Part shown: piece after piece, positions 8,664 through 17,441 of the stretch
Layout of the letters: each line of letters opens with the position of its first letter
Position numbering within the stretch: the first letter of the stretch is position 1
From: Physocladia obscura
Lineage: Eukaryota > Chytridiomycota > Chytridiomycetes > Chytridiales > Chytriomycetaceae
Assembly: GCA_027596945.1 (NCBI GenBank)
Contig: JADGJH010000520.1
Span: 1-17,441, forward strand
Length of the DNA: 17,441 nt
Direction: 5' to 3'
Program-made: the position numbers and the translations under genes
The notes under the pieces: model-generated
Database searches by the model: none
Seen by the model: only the letters and a program-made list of their open reading frames with translations
What the model was told of the DNA's origin: nothing

Positions 8664-9668
8664 TTATTGAACAGATTTGTGCATATTCGCTAAAGCCTCA
8701 GGAGTTGGGGCATATCGAAATCGGTGGAAAGATTTGTGAGACGGAATAAAAGTGTCACCCTTCCATTCCCCCTCTGGGTAAAAGCCTCTATGCATGGCCA
8801 GGCAGACAGAGCGAACCTCGGCGTTACCGGTAAGGCGATGCATATTGAGCTTATCCTTGGTTGCGACATTGCCGCCAAAACCAGCAAACAAGTGCTTCAG
8901 CCATGAAGAGTGAGTGACGACGGCAATATCGGATTCTGGACGCGTGGCCAACCACTCCATCATTTTGATAGCACGGTTGGAAACGCTTTCACTGGACTCG
9001 CGTTCGGGGGACCAGACAATGTCGGCATCGTCGGGGAAGCCAAAGGAGTCAAAGTCGATGCGGTCAAGGGTCGCGTCGAAGATTGGCTGGAAATCGGTGA
9101 TAATATCATTTTTGTTCCGGCGCTTATCGCAAGTGTAGCGGCCAGAGCGTTCGGCGCAGAGGTGGTGGACAATGAATGGCGGGGCGTTGTTGAGGGAAGC
9201 GACAGAGTAGTTGTTGTTGCTGTTGCTGGAGTTGATGTTGTCGAAGATGTTTGAGGGGGCGGCTGAATCGGAGGCTGGCTGGGTGGCTGAATGGGTGGAG
9301 GCCGCGGTCGGAGCGCCGCCGTTGGCAAACAAAAGATGCGCCGTCTGCAGGGCGCGCGAGAAGGGTGACACAACGACCAGCTGCGGCGAGACGGCGACGG
9401 CGAGCGAGGCACGCAGGCCCAGACACTGCGCAATGCCGGCGTCAGTCAGACGCGCGTCCTCGTAGGTCCAGGCGCCGGGTGTCGAGTGCAGCGTCGGCGT
9501 GTCGTCGCCGTGCGCGTGGTTCGCGGCGTTGTGCGTGCCCTCCGCGTGCCGCACAAAGTGGATCGTCTTTGTTCTGCTGGCAAGAAACATCGAGAACCCG
9601 TGCTCCGGCGTGTGTGTGTACGCCGCCGTCGCGCCCCCGATGAAGGGCATCGCCGTCTCGTTCTCCAT
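8664..9668 (-). CDS. Histidine phosphatase superfamily (phosphoglycerate-mutase-like) protein
   Basis: Intronless frame of 334 aa, complete. The catalytic signature is HFVRHAEGTHN (Arg 40, His 41); SPFSRALQT supplies the second Arg (about 105), CAERSGRYTCDKRR supplies the acid Glu (about 173), and VVTHSSWL holds the second catalytic His (253). These are the phosphate-pocket residues of the branch 1 (PGAM-like) family, in the RHAEGxHN subgroup found in fungi, plants and protists, whose substrates are mostly unknown; it is not a glycolytic phosphoglycerate mutase by sequence. Residues about 117-160 form a Ser/Asn/Ala-rich insertion between the second Arg and the acidic residue. The GC-rich N-terminal half contrasts with the AT-rich flanks. 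It sits on the opposite strand inside the LEA-2 array, tail to tail with paralog 2 and head to head with paralog 3. No signal peptide or membrane segment is seen; a cytosolic location is inferred. Confidence 0.92.
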   Translation of the reverse strand: MENETAMPFIGGATAAYTHTPEHGFSMFLASRTKTIHFVRHAEGTHNAANHAHGDDTPTLHSTPGAWTYEDARLTDAGIAQCLGLRASLAVAVSPQLVVVSPFSRALQTAHLLFANGGAPTAASTHSATQPASDSAAPSNIFDNINSSNSNNNYSVASLNNAPPFIVHHLCAERSGRYTCDKRRNKNDIITDFQPIFDATLDRIDFDSFGFPDDADIVWSPERESSESVSNRAIKMMEWLATRPESDIAVVTHSSWLKHLFAGFGGNVATKDKLNMHRLTGNAEVRSVCLAMHRGFYPEGEWKGDTFIPSHKSFHRFRYAPTPEALANMHKSVQ

Positions 9669-9957
9669 CCTCTGATATCTGATTACTCTTCCGATTTCAA
9701 ACAGGTTCGTCCATTTTTCTTATTCCGTCCTTCAATCAATTTCAAATTCTTCTCCGGAAGCAAAGCCCCTTATGCATTACTGCCTTTTTCAGGCTAATCC
9801 TACGGCAGCTTTCTTATTGTTCAGAATAGACCCATGTTTTTTAAAATATTTTTTGTTTGGCTATTGCTGCTTTTGCTATTAATTCGTCAATTTGTTGCCG
9901 TGAGAAATTGTTGATTGATGAGATTTGATTGAGCTGAAAACGCCGAAACGCAAAAAA
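9669..9957. promoter_or_regulatory. Divergent promoter region between the phosphatase gene and LEA-2 gene 3
   Basis: The 289 bp between two divergent start codons must carry both promoters and leaders. It is T-rich and pyrimidine-rich on the plus strand near 9690-9790. No clear TATA box or known operator was found. A short upstream frame precedes paralog 3. Confidence 0.45.
9918..9932 (+). promoter_or_regulatory. Upstream ORF (4 codons plus stop) before LEA-2 gene 3
   Basis: An ATG at 9918 reads four codons to TGA, ending 25 nt before the main start at 9958. If present in the mRNA leader it could lower translation of paralog 3. Confidence 0.35.
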
Positions 9958-12054
9958 ATGCCCGCCGCTCCGATTGACAAAGCAGCTGATGGTTCTCATG
10001 TGGAACAACAGCAGCCGCCAAATGCTTTAACCAGCTATCACGTGAATGCAAATGAGCTGATTAGCTTCGGAGCAGGAGAAGGAGAATTAGATAAGGCAGA
10101 AAGTTGCGGAAAGACTGGAAGCACAAGCGAATCATTGCCACAACAGCAGCCTCAGCTGCAACAGCAAGAGCAGCAACAATTTCCAGAACACTACCAGCAC
10201 CAGCAGCAACAGCTCCTGCAGCACCAACAGCAGCATCAACAGTACCAACAGTACCAGCAATACCAGCAGTACCAACATCAGTACCAACAGTACCAGCAGC
10301 AATTGCAACAACAACAACAAGGAAATCTGGACCATTCACAGCAGTCATACTTGACACCCGCAGCTGATTCAGCAACACTGACAGCGGCGGCGGCAACCAC
10401 AATGTACCAATCAGCACAGAACCAGCATCACAGCGCCGAGCATCGAAACTACACACCAGAGAGTATCTACACTCCATCATATGCCACCACAGATACGTAT
10501 GCGAGCGATGCACCATTTTTTGTAGCGGTGCAGCCCGATTCAGCCACCGCTCTTGCCGCTTTCAATCAAAATACTTTTTACAATCTCAACCATGCCAGTA
10601 GTCCTCTTGCAAGCGGCAACATCGGTGAGAATACCGTGACAGCTGCATCACCTTTGTTGCTTGAACTCACGAAGCCGCTTCCGATGCTATTATCATCTAC
10701 GCCACGCACTTCGCGCTTGCAATCAACGCTAAGTATGATCGAACGACGGCTGTGTTGTTGCTTGCCGAAGAAACGCAAGAACCGCTTCATTTGTTATGGT
10801 GTTACATTAGTGATTGTTATTGCTCTCGCTGTTATTTTGGGACTTTTTATTCCGCGCTTTCCACAAATCAAGGTGTATTCTATCGACCTGAAGGACTTTA
10901 ATTCCACAGGTTCACCGTACTTGTTTACATACACCAGCCCCAATCAAACCTTAAATACAATCCGCCTTCAAATGAACTTGTCCATGGCGGTTGGAACGTA
11001 TAATCCGAATCGCTATGCTCTTCCCGTGGAACATATTGCTTTAACGGTATTTGTGGACAGAATCTGTTTAATCAGCTTTTTTCGATTTGTAATAACAGCT
11101 GAAATGGTTGTTTTTTTGTCATTTAGGCTCAAATGATTGCAAACACTTCAATTTTAAACAATCCATTGTACACTACACCTTTAACTAATTTTGGTTCTTT
11201 GGTTCAAGGTAATTTTTATTCTCAAATTTTACATCACAAGTTAAATTTTGACCATATTTCTAGTGGTCGGTCCTTCACCAACTCCGCCAGTTGGTTACAC
11301 TCCCAGCAACGCTGCACAAATTGGAACGGCCTCATACGGTAATATAAACTTTCCAGCAATGTCAACAGTAAACTACACTATGATTTTTCAACTGGACTAC
11401 ACTCCGGACCAATATGTTGGACTTCTCAAGGATCCAACAATTGAAGAGATTGCAGATGCGTGTGGAATCACTGACAGACAAGGGAAACAAAGATCGATGC
11501 ATATTCAGTACAACGCTGTTTCCACGGTCACGACATTGAAGTGGCTCAACTTTGCACCAACGATTACTGGCGCCTTGAGTATTATATGCCCTTTTTCCAC
11601 TGCACAAATCACGGAAGTTGTTCGTTTGGTACAAAGTGGAGAAACTCCTCAGGAAGCTATTGCGCAAGTTTTTGGTGGATCTTCAACGGTTGCAGCACCG
11701 TCGTCGTCGATAGGCTCCAGTACCGATGGTTCATCATCTAGTTCAAGTACTAGTTCCACAACAGCAACTACATCTAATGCCGGATCTGACTCCGAATCTG
11801 TTTCGACTTCACAAATTGCTGATGTCCCATCTGCCACTTCGTCCGGGAAAAAAAGCAGAGTTTCAGAAACTGGCACAGTTGGATCTACAAATGGAACTGC
11901 GACAACCACTGGTGAACTTGTATCAATGGATGCAACAACATTTACTGCCACCAATGGGGCGACTACAGATGCATTTTTAGCTACACAAACTTCATCATTG
12001 ACTGCGAGTACGGCAACAGTTTCAGATTCTCGTGTGACCACAACAACTTTTTGA
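9958..12054 (+). CDS. LEA-2 domain type II membrane protein, paralog 3 (Q/Y-repeat cytosolic domain); 3 exons
   Basis: Exons 9958-11046, 11127-11208 and 11264-12054 give 653 aa; introns of 80 and 55 nt. Cytosolic residues 1-265 include a long Gln-rich block with QQY/QYQ repeats (about 61-120), then Ser/Thr/Ala-rich sequence. The cysteine cluster is CCCLP (266-270) followed by KKRKNR and a transmembrane helix at about 277-298 ending in FIPR. The LEA-2 domain has FPQIKVYSI, GTYNPNRY, VNYT, Cys 457 and Cys 499; the tail from about 540 is Ser/Thr-rich. The first intron occupies the position shared by all four copies (after ALT). The second splits a Gly/Val codon region after SLVQ and is found only in this copy, while the IPR/FPQ intron and the PTIS/GDIH intron are both absent. 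The first in-frame ATG is at 9958, with A at -3. Confidence 0.88.
10237..10293 (+). repeat. Tandem 9-nt repeat coding Gln-Gln-Tyr in paralog 3
   Basis: About six imperfect copies of CAACAGTAC, one with an extra CAT codon, encode a QQY repeat in the disordered region. Silent CAA/CAG differences separate the copies, so the protein repeat is older than the latest expansion or is kept by selection. Confidence 0.85.
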
Positions 12055-12264
12055 GAGTTTTATTTTTTACTTAATTTGAAAAGTATGGAAACAAAGAAGA
12101 AAAAAAAATTTGGGTTCATTTTTTCCGAATGCTTAACTCCGAATGTCCCTGGTTTAGTGATTTAGCTAATTTAGATTGTGATTTAACTTCTTTTTCAACG
12201 ACAAAGCTGTGTCATCAACCATGCTTTTTGTCAAGGAAAATTTTCTCTGTGAAACAACACAGAA

Positions 12265-14147
12265 ATGAGCTCAAGATCGAGGACAGGAGCAGGAGCGAGC
12301 AGCAGCCGATCGCGCGGAGCCCGAGACAATGACGACATTGGTGGTAGCAGTCGAAATGATAGAGACTACGATAACGGCAGTCGGAATGACAGATACGACG
12401 ATGATGAGTTGAGTTATAAACTGTTATCAACCTGTTCCACTTGTCTTCTTCCCAGTCCCATTACATCTCCTTGACCTATGCTGTTTCGCATGTATGTACC
12501 GGATTCACGCGGTATCTGCAATCGTGGCGGGCAATATGACGAGTCTGCATGAGGCTTGACGCATTACGGGAAAGTCATTGTAAGAGGACCGTTGGATGAA
12601 GATATGCGCAACAGTAGTGAATTGCAATCGAGAACAGGAATAAAGAAGAACGGGAACTTATTTATATCAGTTTGGTCTTTCTTGCTGTTGCGCCATCCAA
12701 AATCTCCATGGCCAGAATCACATGACACCAACTGGAATGAATTTTTCCAAAAAAATTTTGCAAATCACCTAAATTACAACATTTCTGCAGATCTCCTCGC
12801 TACAAAAGCTCTTCGCGTCGTAACGAAGACGACCTCGGGTACGGTGGTGTATCGTCTACAAAAAAGATTTTCGGAGGCCGCAATAATACTAGCCGCAATG
12901 GAAGTCGTGACGATGATGGCGGGGACAATAACGAAGACAATGAGTACTCATACTCTGCGGCGCCAAGAAAAGGAGCGGGTAGTCATGGAAATGGGGGATT
13001 TAGCAGCAACAGCAGAAGTGAAAATTATGACTCGCCCAGAAGGGCTCGTGGTGGTGGGCAAGATATGGAGATGAGCAACACTGGACGTAATGGTGGAGAA
13101 GAAAAGTGGGAAAATGAAGAATACGATTCGAAAAGTTACGGTTCTGATTTGGAGTATGGTGATGATGATGATGGTGTCGTGAAAAAGCCCAGCATGTTGG
13201 AGAAATTCTGTTGCTGCTGTTGCCCAAAAAGCAAAAAGGGTCGTATTATTTGTGGCGCGGTTGTTTTTGTGGTTTTAGCTGTGTTGGGCGTGGTGTTGTA
13301 TTTATACATCCCCAGGTTTGTTTCTCTTTCTCTTTCATGAGGTTACTTACAGTTCAAATTCAGATTCCCACAAATCAAAGTCAACTCCATCAACTTGTCT
13401 AGTCTTGCGAGTGGATCTGCCTTCACGTTCACAACTCCCAATAACAACGGCAACTTGAATGAAATGACAATTGGAATGGGTCTTTCGATGAGTGTTGCCA
13501 CATTCAACCCCAACTTGTATGGACTGCAAGTTGACAAGATTGATTTGATTGTATTTACTCCACTTTTATTTTAATTTTGTTAAATTTTGATTGTACTTAA
13601 TTTCCTGATAAAAAAATAGGCTTATATGATGGTTAACACAACCTATGTCAATAATCCCCTTTTGGTCACCCCCCTCACAGGACTAAGTTCCCTTCTGTCG
13701 CTTGTGACAGCTAGCGGTTCCCCGCCAAACGCCAGTAGCATTCCATCGGGTTATACTCCATCGACTAGTCCACAAATTGGGACTGCAGAACAGGGCAGCA
13801 TCTACTTCCCATCAAACGCGTGGGTTAACTACACAATGATCTTCAATTTGAACTTTACTCCGGACCCGTATGTTGGCCTTCTGAAAGACCCGGCTGTGGA
13901 AGAGATTGCCGACGCTTGTGGAATCACTTCCAGATACAAGCCCGCCGGAAGACCAATGAAAATCCACTACGATGCAACTTCCACTGTTAGCGTTTTGAAG
14001 CCGCTTGGTTATGCACCATCTATTTCGAATGACATTTCGATTAGTTGTCCGGTTACCAGCGATCAAATTGATAGTGTTGTGGCAGCTGTCGAAAGTGGAT
14101 CGGACCCAGTTTCTGCTCTGCAAAGCGTTTTGTCTGGATCTGGATAA
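12265..14147 (+). CDS. LEA-2 domain type II membrane protein, paralog 4 (short, tail-less; 5' structure tentative)
   Basis: Proposed exons 12265-12407, 12791-13315, 13364-13550 and 13620-14147 give 460 aa. The last three are firm: SPRYKSS onward through CCCCCP (about 188-193), KSKKGR, a transmembrane helix at about 200-221 ending in YIPR (split by an intron of 48 nt as in paralog 1), FPQIKVNSI, ATFNPNLY, then the shared intron (69 nt), VNYT, Cys about 385 and Cys about 428. The protein stops soon after the domain (SGSG), so the Ser/Thr-rich tail of the other copies is missing. The cytosolic part is Asp/Ser/Arg/Gly/Asn-rich, not Gln-rich. The first exon (MSSRSRTGAGASSSRSRG...) is inferred: it ends at a GTTGAG donor in the right phase and similar in composition, but would need a 383-nt intron, and small exons inside 12408-12790 cannot be ruled out. 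The frame upstream of 12791 has no ATG before a stop at 12738-12740, so an upstream exon is required. Confidence 0.78.
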
Positions 14148-14273
14148 ATGATTCGTTGCATATAGAACTATTTTTTTTGTCCTTTTTCCTTCTCTTTTTC
14201 TCAGTTTCTCCTTTTACACCCTACGCACCGTTTCTCCGTGTTATATTGTTTGGTTAGATGTCATTTACTAGAA

Positions 14274-14279
14274 AATAAA
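14274..14279 (+). terminator. Poly(A) signal of LEA-2 gene 4
   Basis: AATAAA 127 nt after the stop of paralog 4. The convergent VPS27 stop lies only about 36 nt further on, so the two 3' UTRs probably overlap. Confidence 0.5.
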
Positions 14280-14314
14280 TACAAAATTTTTTTTGGAAAA
14301 AAGTAACATTTTTA

Positions 14315-16841
14315 TTAAAATTCAATCAACGGTGCCTCTTGGGTAGGCAAAATGTTTTGTGATTGTGGATGAGCCTGCGTTTGTTGATTAAAGTATCCGC
14401 CAGCATCATGTTGACTCTGGCCTCCTTGCTGATGTGGAGGAGGACTTCCATAAGTATACTGTGGATCATGAGAATATACTTGAGAATTTTGCTGGAGTAC
14501 TGGCTGGTGTTGCGGAATTTGAGACGTTTGGCCGGGCAGGTTTTGTGACTGTGGATCTTGAGAAAATTGAAGCCCTTGCAAACTATTATATCCAAATCCT
14601 TGTTGTGTAGGGGCAGAGCTTGGAGCATAACTATCCTGAGTAGGTTGTTGCTGCTGCTGGTCTCCTGTATTAATACTGGGCGCATATGCATCTTGCGGGA
14701 ATTGTTGCTGCTGTTGATATGCCAAATTGGGCGGAGATGCAGCATAACCGGACGAATTTGCAGGATAACTTGCTACAGCTGGGAGAAAGTTGGTTGGCTG
14801 TTGTGCCGCTACAAAATTGGCAGGCGGTAGTGGTTGTTGTTGATACGTCGCATCTTGGGTTTGGTTTTGCGGATATACTGCATGATCGTGTTGTTCCGAA
14901 GACGACACATACGACGTATTTTCTGAGTAACCTGCCCATGCTTGCTGCGGCTGTGTTCCTTGAAAAGGGATCTGTTGCGATTGAAATGATTGTTGAGGTT
15001 GAATGTATGTCTGAGGAGCACCTTGCGGAATTTGGAACGGTTGTTGTGGAGTATAATATCCTTGAGGCTGAGTCCAATGCTGTTGAGTTGGTGGAGGTCC
15101 ATATATACTGGCACCTCTAGCTATCAACCTATCCTGCAACATACGATCGTACATTTGCAGAGCATTTGCCACCTTCTCATTCATATCCATAGACTCTCGA
15201 TATTTTGACACCGCATTATCCAAAGAAGATTGAAGTTTCGGTTGTAAAGCAAACAACTGAGTATATAAAGTCTAATTTCTTAAATTAGAGAATTGACAAA
15301 TAAATTTTTTTTTAACTTACTGATATTTGAGAGTGAGACATTACACCAATTCCTCTCTGTTGAACATCGGCATCCATTCGTTCAACAAGATCCGCAAAAA
15401 CTTTCAAGTTATCAATTTCAATATTGGACAGTTCATTAGAGTCACCGGCCGAAGCATTGCCAGTTGCTGGAGCAGTCGATTCCGTGTTTCCACCAAACCC
15501 AGAAAAAGTGCTGCCGCCAACATTCACTGATGGATAATGAACACCTGGAGCGCTTTTTTCTTCGTTGAGTTTCAAATCTCGGAGTGAAGCTTCAATCGCA
15601 GCTTTAAGGTCTTCGTCTTCTTCTTCATCCACAACAGGTTTCGGATTCGGTTGGGTGTTTTTTGTCACAGATCCAGATGCAGTCAGCGACGCAGCAATAG
15701 CTCGTTCGATATCTTCTTGTTCCTTTCTTAAAGCTGTATCAGCAGCTTGGCGACTATCGTTGCGTTGCGGAGTGTTTCTGCCAGAATTTTTAGACGCATT
15801 CGCAGATGTAGTAGTAGCTCCGGCGGCTTTAGCAACGAGCTTCAAATAGCAACCATCGCAAACACGAACAGCGTCTGTAATTCCCAATTGCGGCAAAGGA
15901 GAAGTCTTTGATGAGCATGAATGGCAAAAAATCTGACCACAATTTCTACAGTGATGTTTACGATTAAACATTGTAAACTGAGTTCTGCATCGGGTGCAAA
16001 CATCACTTTCTGTCCAGGCCGGCGCCTAATAATGGTGGAATAAGTAACAAATGAAACAACTTCGATGCGGAAGAACGTAAACATACAGTTGTTGTGTCTA
16101 CCATAATAGACGAGACTTCGGCCTGTTCAACAGCGGGAAAAGGAACACCTGAATCATAATAAATGAGTAAATTAAAATACAAAACAGCAGTAGTTACCTT
16201 CACGTTTCAATGATTCGTAGACTTCGCAAGCATAAGAGAGTTCCGGCTTTCCTTTGAACGAAAGACCCCATGTTTGGATGAGAGCGAGTGCGGCCTTGCG
16301 GACATCAAGCGTAGCCATGTTGAGCGCACCACCAATGGCCACCAATGAGTCCATGAAATCGCGTGTGGCCACTTCGACCAGAAAATGTGAACCGCTGTTC
16401 TTGGCGCACGTATCAAGAAGCTGTGACACAGTCAATTAAATAAACCATGTAATTTAAAGATCGATCCACTTAAACTCACCTTGATTGCAAGGAGCTGAAC
16501 ATTTGGGTTCTTGTGCGTCAGACGTCGTTTTATAACGGAAACGGCGTACTTTGCAGGCGTCTGCTTGGATTTGATTTTATCGACGATGTCGAGGCTCACA
16601 AACATGTCCTCCGCTCCGACTGGGAGGTTCTCTGACGTTGCTTTTTCTAAAATACATGGTACATGAGATTCATAATGAAAGCACCAAGAATGATTGTTTG
16701 GTGTGCCACTCGTCAAATACTCGTTCCCTTTTTCGAAGCAAATCGAGGAAACAAACGAAAGATAGTGGAGTAAATAAGTGCGTTTCGTCGACACTCACCA
16801 ACAAGGTCATCGAATGGGTTTCTGAGAAGCAGTGATGCCAT
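14315..16841 (-). CDS. VPS27: Vps27/Hrs, ESCRT-0 subunit; 6 exons
   Basis: Vps27 recruits ubiquitinated cargo on endosomes and starts ESCRT-dependent sorting into multivesicular bodies. Minus-strand exons 16799-16841, 16480-16646, 16198-16420, 16087-16148, 15321-16025 and 14315-15271 give 718 aa; introns 152, 59, 49, 61 and 49 nt, all GT-AG. VHS domain at about 8-150 (NPNVQLLAIKLLDTCAKNSG is typical); FYVE zinc finger at about 168-228 with WTESD, RKHHCRNCG and RVCDGC, the PtdIns3P-binding signatures; two ubiquitin-interacting motifs with AIAASL (about 275) and AAIEASL (about 307); a helical segment at about 400-450 (LYTQLFALQPKL onward) matching the core that pairs with Hse1; then a Gln/Pro-rich tail ending in APLIEF, a clathrin-box-like C-terminus. 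No P[S/T]xP motif for Vps23 was seen in the tail, unlike yeast. Start: first ATG, giving MASLLLRNPFDDLVEKATSE as expected for the family. Confidence 0.95.
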
Positions 16842-17286
16842 GTTTCTGATGGCTTTTTCTGATGATTTTTTTTCTTCTGGCAACCTCCACAACACAGACG
16901 CCAACTTTATTCTTCTGCAAATCGCAGAAGACCTCTCACAACGCCCTTCCTTCATTTCAATATGCACCTCTGTTTTTGATTTTCTTCATTCCACTGCAGC
17001 TCAATTTAATAAATAAGCCAGCACAACTATAACCACCGTTAACACCATCAACCATCCCACCAACTTAATGTATAAAGCAAAATATACTTAGAGGAGAAAA
17101 AGAAGAAATATTCATAAACAAAACTACATCATCTCCTGTTTCGGTGTAACCATGTTTCCACATAGTTGGTTGAAAGGACTCCCATTTACTTGCCTATCCA
17201 CACCTTACAGTGTAAGTGTGACCACTGTTTTTTATTTTTACCTTCTTTCACTGCAGCTTCTCTTCTCAAATTGAGACTTTGAAAAG
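16842..17286. promoter_or_regulatory. Divergent intergenic region upstream of VPS27 and of the terminal plus-strand frame
   Basis: This 445 bp stretch holds the VPS27 promoter (minus) and probably the leader of a plus-strand gene. A good intron-like segment lies at 17212-17256 on the plus strand: GTAAGTGTG donor, T-rich tract and CACTGCAG acceptor, 45 nt. Neither spliced nor unspliced readings from the ATG at 17152 pass the TGA at 17272-17274, so this would be a 5' UTR intron rather than a coding one. Nothing else was recognised. Confidence 0.4.
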
Positions 17287-17441
17287 ATGGCTGAATATAA
17301 CAAAATTGCTACAACGGCAGACATTAGAGAGATTTTGCAAACAATTCTTTGTGAAAATTCTTTTATTTTTCATTTGAAATATATTTCATTTTCTTTGTTT
17401 TTGCTACAAAGAATTCCTTGTGAAAATATACAAATGGACAA
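17287..17441 (+). CDS. Start of an unrecognised plus-strand gene, cut by the window end
   Basis: An ATG at 17287 (A at -3, G at +4) opens a frame of 51 codons without a stop to the end of the window. It begins MAEYNKIATTADIREILQ. I do not recognise the product. It contains two similar words, LQTILCEN and LQRIPCEN, 23 codons apart, coming from a 23-bp imperfect direct DNA repeat. A candidate 5' UTR intron ends 30 nt before the ATG. Base composition is AT-rich and the middle of the frame is Phe/Leu/Ile-rich, so part could be intronic; too little is visible to decide. Confidence 0.35.
   Translation, partial: MAEYNKIATTADIREILQTILCENSFIFHLKYISFSLFLLQRIPCENIQMD
17337..17428 (+). repeat. Imperfect 23-bp direct repeat, 69 bp apart
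   Basis: The segments 17337-17359 and 17406-17428 match at 19 of 23 positions (core aattcTttgtgaaaat with one change). The spacing is a multiple of three and the two copies are read in the same frame of the terminal ORF. Confidence 0.6.

Noticed and set aside
8910..9254. Plus-strand frame opposite the phosphatase
   Set aside because: The minus strand carries the catalytic His, Arg and Glu motifs in order; this is a shadow.
14686..15120. Plus-strand frame opposite the VPS27 tail
   Set aside because: Reverse reading of Gln/Pro-rich codons in a well supported gene.

Overview
This is a window of a eukaryotic nuclear genome, most likely an early-diverging (possibly chytrid-type) fungus; the placement is inferred. 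The sequence shows spliceosomal introns that are mostly 49-108 nt with GT-AG ends, a recognisable fungal-type VPS27 (VHS, FYVE, UIM, clathrin box), an LSm7 with an RGG-rich N-terminal extension, AT-rich spacers and glutamine/asparagine-rich coding regions. No operons, rRNA, tRNA, CRISPR or intact mobile elements were seen.

Layout: (1) 34-2150, minus strand: an endonuclease V gene lies immediately downstream of a five-exon LSM7; only 19 nt separate the LSM7 stop from the preferred EndoV start. (2) 2495-7575, plus strand: two tandem genes for single-pass membrane proteins with a LEA-2-like (WHy/LEA14 superfamily) domain. (3) 7576-8663: a 1.1 kb AT-rich spacer with no convincing gene. (4) 8664-9668, minus strand: an intronless histidine-phosphatase (phosphoglycerate-mutase-like) gene. 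(5) 9958-14147, plus strand: two more members of the LEA-2 membrane family. (6) 14315-16841, minus strand: a six-exon VPS27. (7) 17287 to the end, plus strand: an open frame that runs off the window.

The dominant feature is the array of four paralogous LEA-2 membrane proteins, interrupted once by the phosphatase gene. All four share one architecture: a long disordered cytosolic N-terminus of very different sequence in each copy, a cysteine cluster next to basic residues (likely S-acylated), one transmembrane helix ending in an IPR motif followed by FPQIK/E, a LEA-2 domain with an NPN motif, an invariant NYT/NFT sequon and two invariant cysteines 42-43 residues apart, and in three of the four a Ser/Thr-rich C-terminal tail. 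The positive-inside rule, the sequons and the cysteine pair place the LEA-2 domain in a lumen or outside the cell (type II topology). This resembles the plan of TMEM106B, Vac7 and Tag1, lysosome/vacuole proteins whose LEA-2 domains have been proposed to move lipid; a matching role here is inference. Intron positions differ between the copies, which gives a record of their duplication history.

Apart from the array the genes look functionally unrelated: RNA decay/splicing (LSm7), inosine-directed nucleic-acid cleavage (EndoV), a phosphatase and ESCRT-0 (Vps27). The nearness of VPS27 to a possibly endolysosomal family is worth noting but may be chance. All exon boundaries were deduced by eye from splice signals, frame and conservation; the least certain are the 5' ends of LSM7 and of the fourth LEA-2 gene.
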